In this document: piece by piece, positions 6,080-8,526 of the stretch
Layout of the letters: every line of letters starts with the position of its first letter
How positions within the stretch are numbered: position 1 is the first letter of the stretch
Assembly (NCBI GenBank): GCA_002358555.1
Contig: DEPC01000048.1
Location: 1-8,526 of the forward strand
Reading direction: 5' to 3'
DNA: 8,526 bases
DNA from: Hungatella sp. UBA3402
GTDB lineage: Bacteria > Bacillota > Clostridia > Lachnospirales > Lachnospiraceae
Program-made: the position numbers and the translations under genes
Notes under the pieces: model-generated
What the model saw: only the letters and a program-made list of their open reading frames with translations
The model's database searches: none
Told to the model about the DNA's origin: nothing

Positions 6080-6120
6080 ATTGTAGATGAATCAAAATGA
6101 CGAATAAAACTGAGTTGGGA

Positions 6121-6127
6121 AAGGGAG
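6121..6127 (+). promoter_or_regulatory. Ribosome binding site deciding the reductase start
   Basis: AAGGGAG lies 8 bases before the ATG at 6136. The in-frame ATG at 6097 has no comparable site and would add 13 residues absent from the YiaK N-terminus as remembered, so 6136 is preferred. Confidence 0.75.
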
Positions 6128-6135
6128 TCAAAGAA

Positions 6136-7140
6136 ATGTTAAGAATCAAGTATGATGACATGGTAGCTGAATTCAAACGGGTTCTCATCAGTAGAGGCTT
6201 TTCCGAAAAAAATGCATTTGATGCAGGTACAGTTTTTGCTTCTAACAGTCTGGATGGTATCTACAGCCATGGTCTGAATCGTTTTCCGAGAGTGGTGGAA
6301 TATTTGGACAAAGGTGAAATTGACCCAAAGGTAGTAGCTACCTGTGAGATGAGCATGGGGGCTATTGAAAGATGGAATGGTCACAGAGGTTTTGGTCCTC
6401 TGAATGCGAAGCAAGCCATGGACCGAGCTTGTGAACTTGCTAAACAGTATGGCATCGGCATGGTTGCTTTGGGCAACAACAACCATTGGATGCGGGGTGG
6501 CAGCTACGGCTGGCAGGCAGCAGATCAAGGGTGTATCGGTATCTGCTGGTCCAATACAATGCCCAATATGCCGGCATGGGGTGCCAAAGACAGAAAAATT
6601 GGCAACAACCCAATTATCTTTGCAGTTCCCAAGAGCAACGGCGACCATGTGGTGGTTGACTGTGCAGTATCTCAGTTCTCCTATGGCAAAATTGAAGAAG
6701 CGAAGTTAAAAGGACAGCAACTTCCAGTACCAGGCGGCTATGATGAGAACGACAACCTAACCACAGACCCAGCAGCCATCGAGAAAACCTGGAGAGTGCT
6801 TCCTATGGGATATTGGAAAGGGAGCGGCATTTCTATTCTTCTTGACCTGATTGCAACTGTTCTAACAGATGCTAACTCTGTTCACAAGATTGGCACCTTT
6901 GGCGATGAAGTTGGTTTGTCCCAAGTGATGATTGCCATTGACCCAAGTAAGTTCAATGATGCAAAAACTACGGACCATATTGTAGATGAGCTAGTAGCTG
7001 ATATCAAAGGTTCCATTCCTATTAAGGAGGATGGGACTGTGTTCTATCCAGGTGAAATTGAAATTAATACCCGTAAGGATAACAAAGCTAATGGTATTCC
7101 AGTCATTGAAGAAAAGTGGAACGCAGTATTAAGTTTCTAA
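6136..7140 (+). CDS. yiaK: YiaK-like 2,3-diketo-L-gulonate reductase (Ldh/malate dehydrogenase-2 family)
   Basis: This 334-residue cytosolic NAD(P)H-dependent reductase belongs to the type-2 malate/L-lactate dehydrogenase family. It closely resembles E. coli YiaK (DlgD), which reduces 2,3-diketo-L-gulonate to 3-keto-L-gulonate. Shared landmarks, from memory of YiaK, are RVLISRG (15-21), YSHGLNRFPR (43-52) with the likely catalytic His45, NHWMRGGSYGWQAA (116-129), IGICW (134-138), the MPxWGA segment, FSYG (181-184), QLPVPGGYD (195-203) and LPMGYWKGSG (222-231). Length matches the roughly 332 residues of YiaK once the start is set at 6136. It is the first gene of an operon with a YiaL-family protein 26 bases downstream and a TRAP binding protein after that, the same functional set as enterobacterial yiaK-yiaL-yiaO. 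Control by the LacI-type repressor through the site at 6065 is inferred. A related 2-keto sugar acid substrate cannot be excluded. Confidence 0.88.
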   Translation: MLRIKYDDMVAEFKRVLISRGFSEKNAFDAGTVFASNSLDGIYSHGLNRFPRVVEYLDKGEIDPKVVATCEMSMGAIERWNGHRGFGPLNAKQAMDRACELAKQYGIGMVALGNNNHWMRGGSYGWQAADQGCIGICWSNTMPNMPAWGAKDRKIGNNPIIFAVPKSNGDHVVVDCAVSQFSYGKIEEAKLKGQQLPVPGGYDENDNLTTDPAAIEKTWRVLPMGYWKGSGISILLDLIATVLTDANSVHKIGTFGDEVGLSQVMIAIDPSKFNDAKTTDHIVDELVADIKGSIPIKEDGTVFYPGEIEINTRKDNKANGIPVIEEKWNAVLSF

Positions 7141-7166
7141 ACTTACAATAAGGAGGATATGGGGAC

Positions 7167-7631
7167 ATGATTTTTTCCTCGGTTTATGCAAAGGATGATG
7201 TAGGTAAGTATCCAGAGGCGATTCAGAAGGCAATTTCTTATTTAAAAGATAACGACTTTATACATATGGAACCAGGTGTTTATGAGATTCAGGGCAAAGA
7301 TATCTATGCACAGGTCTTTGATGCAGAGACTGGAGAAGTATCTGAAAAGCGTCCTGAGGTTCACGAGAAATATGTGGATGTGCAGTTTTTAGTATCTGGC
7401 AAGGAAAAATTAGGGTTCACACTAGATACAGGCAATTATGAAGTGGATGAGCGTTTCGACGAAAGAGACCTTATTTTCTACAAATCCGTGGAGAATGAGG
7501 GGTTTATTGAGGCAACACCTGGTTGCTACAGCATTTTCTTTCCGGCTGATATACATCGTCCGACCTGTATTTCGGGTGAACCCATGAAGGTTCGCAAGGT
7601 GGTAGTAAAGGTAGCTGTTACACTTTTATAA
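7167..7631 (+). CDS. yiaL: YhcH/YjgK/YiaL family protein, second copy
   Basis: This 154-residue member of the YhcH/YjgK/YiaL family occupies the yiaL position directly after the YiaK-like reductase. It carries the usual motifs: SEKRPEVHEKYVDVQF (59-74) with His66 and Asp71, GF (83-84), and PGCYSIFFPADIHRP (118-132) with His130. Such proteins are small beta-barrels that likely handle anomers or epimers of the sugar acid taken up by the adjacent transporter; the exact reaction of YiaL is not established. AGGAGG (7151-7156) lies 10 bases before the ATG, and the gap after the reductase is only 26 bases, so the two are co-transcribed. Compared with the copy at 5471 it keeps the more typical Asp71 and is probably the standard partner of the reductase. 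The symbol rests on family and position, not on a computed orthology. Confidence 0.85.
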   Translation: MIFSSVYAKDDVGKYPEAIQKAISYLKDNDFIHMEPGVYEIQGKDIYAQVFDAETGEVSEKRPEVHEKYVDVQFLVSGKEKLGFTLDTGNYEVDERFDERDLIFYKSVENEGFIEATPGCYSIFFPADIHRPTCISGEPMKVRKVVVKVAVTLL

Positions 7632-7684
7632 GTAGTGATGGGATAGTATAAAATCTTTATGCGGATTATATAAATTAGAATTTT

Positions 7685-7714
7685 GCATGTCAGCCTGAAG
7701 AATGGCTGATATGT
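7685..7714 (+). other. Hairpin in the gap before the TRAP binding-protein gene
   Basis: GCATGTCAGCC (7685-7695) pairs with GGCTGATATGT (7704-7714) around an 8-base loop: 11 base pairs, two of them G-U. No T-run follows (the next bases are AAAAAT), so it is not a standard terminator. It lies in the 119-base gap between the YiaL-like gene and the abundant-type binding protein, where hairpins often stabilise the downstream mRNA segment. That role is inferred. Confidence 0.5.
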
Positions 7715-7750
7715 AAAAATATAAATAAAAAAGAGAAGGGGAACGTAGTT

Positions 7751-8526
7751 ATGAGAAGGAAATTAGCATTAGTACTGGCAGGTGTTATGGTAATTGCATC
7801 TTTAGCAGGCTGTGGCGGCGGGACACCGGCAACATCTACCACGGCTGCAGGTAGCGATAATGCAGCATCAGCAAACGCAGAGTTGAACTTGATAATTGCA
7901 TCCAACCAGACTTCTCTGGATAATCCATATTCTTATGGTATGGATAAGTTCAAAGAAGTAGTTGAGGATGTTTCTGGCGGTAAGATTTCTGTTACTGTAC
8001 ATAAGGGAACTCTAGGCGAGAACGAAAATGAGCTGATTGAGAAACTGGAGATGGGAGCAGTATCCATGGTGGTTGCTTCCCCAGGCTTTATGACTGCTAT
8101 TGGCGTTCCAGAAGTAGACATTTTCTCATTGAACTATTTATTCGACAGTTTTGACCACTGGGAAAAATGTTTGGACGGCGAGTTTGGCGATAAAATGAAG
8201 ACCATTGTTAGTGAAAAAACTGGAAATAACTTCCGCATTATGGCTTACTGGTCCTCCTCTGTCCGTGATTATTATGGTAAAAAAGAGGTAAAGACCCCAG
8301 CCGACTTAAAGGGCATGACCATCCGTACCCAGTCTTCTCAGGTACAGCAGGAATTCTGGAAGGCTTGTGGTGCTATCCCGACTTCTGTAGCATGGGGTGA
8401 GCTGTATCAGGCACTTCAGCAGGGGGTAGTTGATTCTGCTGAAAATGACTATACTAGCTTTATGCTGAAAGAGCATCATAAGACTGACAATGGCAAATAT
8501 ATCTCTGAAACTCATCATGATTATAC
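7751..8526 (+). CDS. TRAP transporter solute-binding lipoprotein (DctP family), 3'-truncated by window edge
   Basis: The first 258 residues of a DctP-type substrate-binding protein of a tripartite ATP-independent periplasmic transporter, which captures organic or sugar acids outside the cell for sodium-driven uptake. The frame is open to the window end; a full protein would be about 340-360 residues. Residues 1-20 form a lipoprotein signal (MRRK, hydrophobic core, then LAGC with Cys21 as lipid anchor), as expected in a Gram-positive, followed by a Ser/Thr/Ala-rich linker to about residue 43. DctP marks include the VKTPADLKGMTIR segment (180-192), where Arg192 is the expected carboxylate-binding arginine, and ELYQALQQGVVDSAEN (217-232). 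AAGGGG about 10 bases upstream sets the start. The DctQ and DctM membrane subunits should follow beyond the window. By position it corresponds to yiaO. Its neighbours suggest a 2,3-diketo-L-gulonate-like ligand; that is inferred. Confidence 0.9.
   Translation, partial: MRRKLALVLAGVMVIASLAGCGGGTPATSTTAAGSDNAASANAELNLIIASNQTSLDNPYSYGMDKFKEVVEDVSGGKISVTVHKGTLGENENELIEKLEMGAVSMVVASPGFMTAIGVPEVDIFSLNYLFDSFDHWEKCLDGEFGDKMKTIVSEKTGNNFRIMAYWSSSVRDYYGKKEVKTPADLKGMTIRTQSSQVQQEFWKACGAIPTSVAWGELYQALQQGVVDSAENDYTSFMLKEHHKTDNGKYISETHHDY

Noticed and set aside
6139..6648. 169-residue minus-strand open frame inside the reductase gene
   Set aside because: It is antisense to a clear YiaK-like gene with conserved motifs in the sense frame; its Cys/His-rich translation is a by-product of the opposite strand.
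1..8526. CRISPR array, tRNA, rRNA or riboswitch
   Set aside because: No regularly spaced repeats, cloverleaf-like segments, rRNA blocks or known aptamer cores were recognised on either strand by eye.

Overview
The window looks like chromosomal DNA from a low-to-middling GC Gram-positive anaerobe, most likely a Clostridia/Lachnospiraceae-type gut bacterium. The reasons are strong AGGAGG-type ribosome binding sites, sigma-A promoters with 17-base spacers, AT-rich gaps between genes, a Gram-positive-style lipoprotein signal on the transporter protein, and the family content. The organism is inferred; no marker gene is present.

Layout. (1) Bases 1-1295: the 3' part of a MATE-family multidrug/organic cation exporter, visibly more AT-rich than the rest. 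(2) Bases 1296-1523: a very AT-rich gap holding a 156-bp element bounded by near-perfect 21/22-nt inverted repeats. (3) Bases 1524-3143, minus strand: a two-gene operon, transcribed as cyclase-family metal hydrolase then ketopantoate-reductase-family oxidoreductase. It is divergent from (4) a GntR/FCD regulator (3309-4004); the two promoters are back to back, and quasi-palindromes lie inside the minus-strand promoter. (5) Bases 4266-5258: a LacI-family regulator with its own promoter and a strong terminator. (6) Bases 5471-5944: a first YhcH/YjgK/YiaL-family protein. (7) Bases 6136-8526: an operon of a YiaK-like 2,3-diketo-L-gulonate reductase, a second YhcH/YiaL-family protein and the start of a TRAP transporter solute-binding lipoprotein that runs off the window.

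How it works together. The order reductase - YiaL - TRAP binding protein matches part of the enterobacterial yiaK-yiaL-yiaMNO set for uptake and reduction of 2,3-diketo-L-gulonate or a related sugar acid. The local regulator here is LacI-type, whereas E. coli uses the IclR-type YiaJ. The two transcription units downstream of the LacI gene carry nearly superimposable control regions: TTGAAA, 17 bases, TATCAT or TATGAT, then after 7-8 bases the identical 15-mer CAATCGATTGCAAAA. This predicts a small local regulon: LacI-type repression of both YhcH-like genes, the reductase and the transporter until a sugar acid appears. The divergent cyclase/reductase pair under GntR control is probably a second, related catabolic branch, but its substrate cannot be read from the sequence.

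All regulatory calls are by eye. No searches, alignments or folding programs were run, and comparisons with E. coli proteins are from memory.
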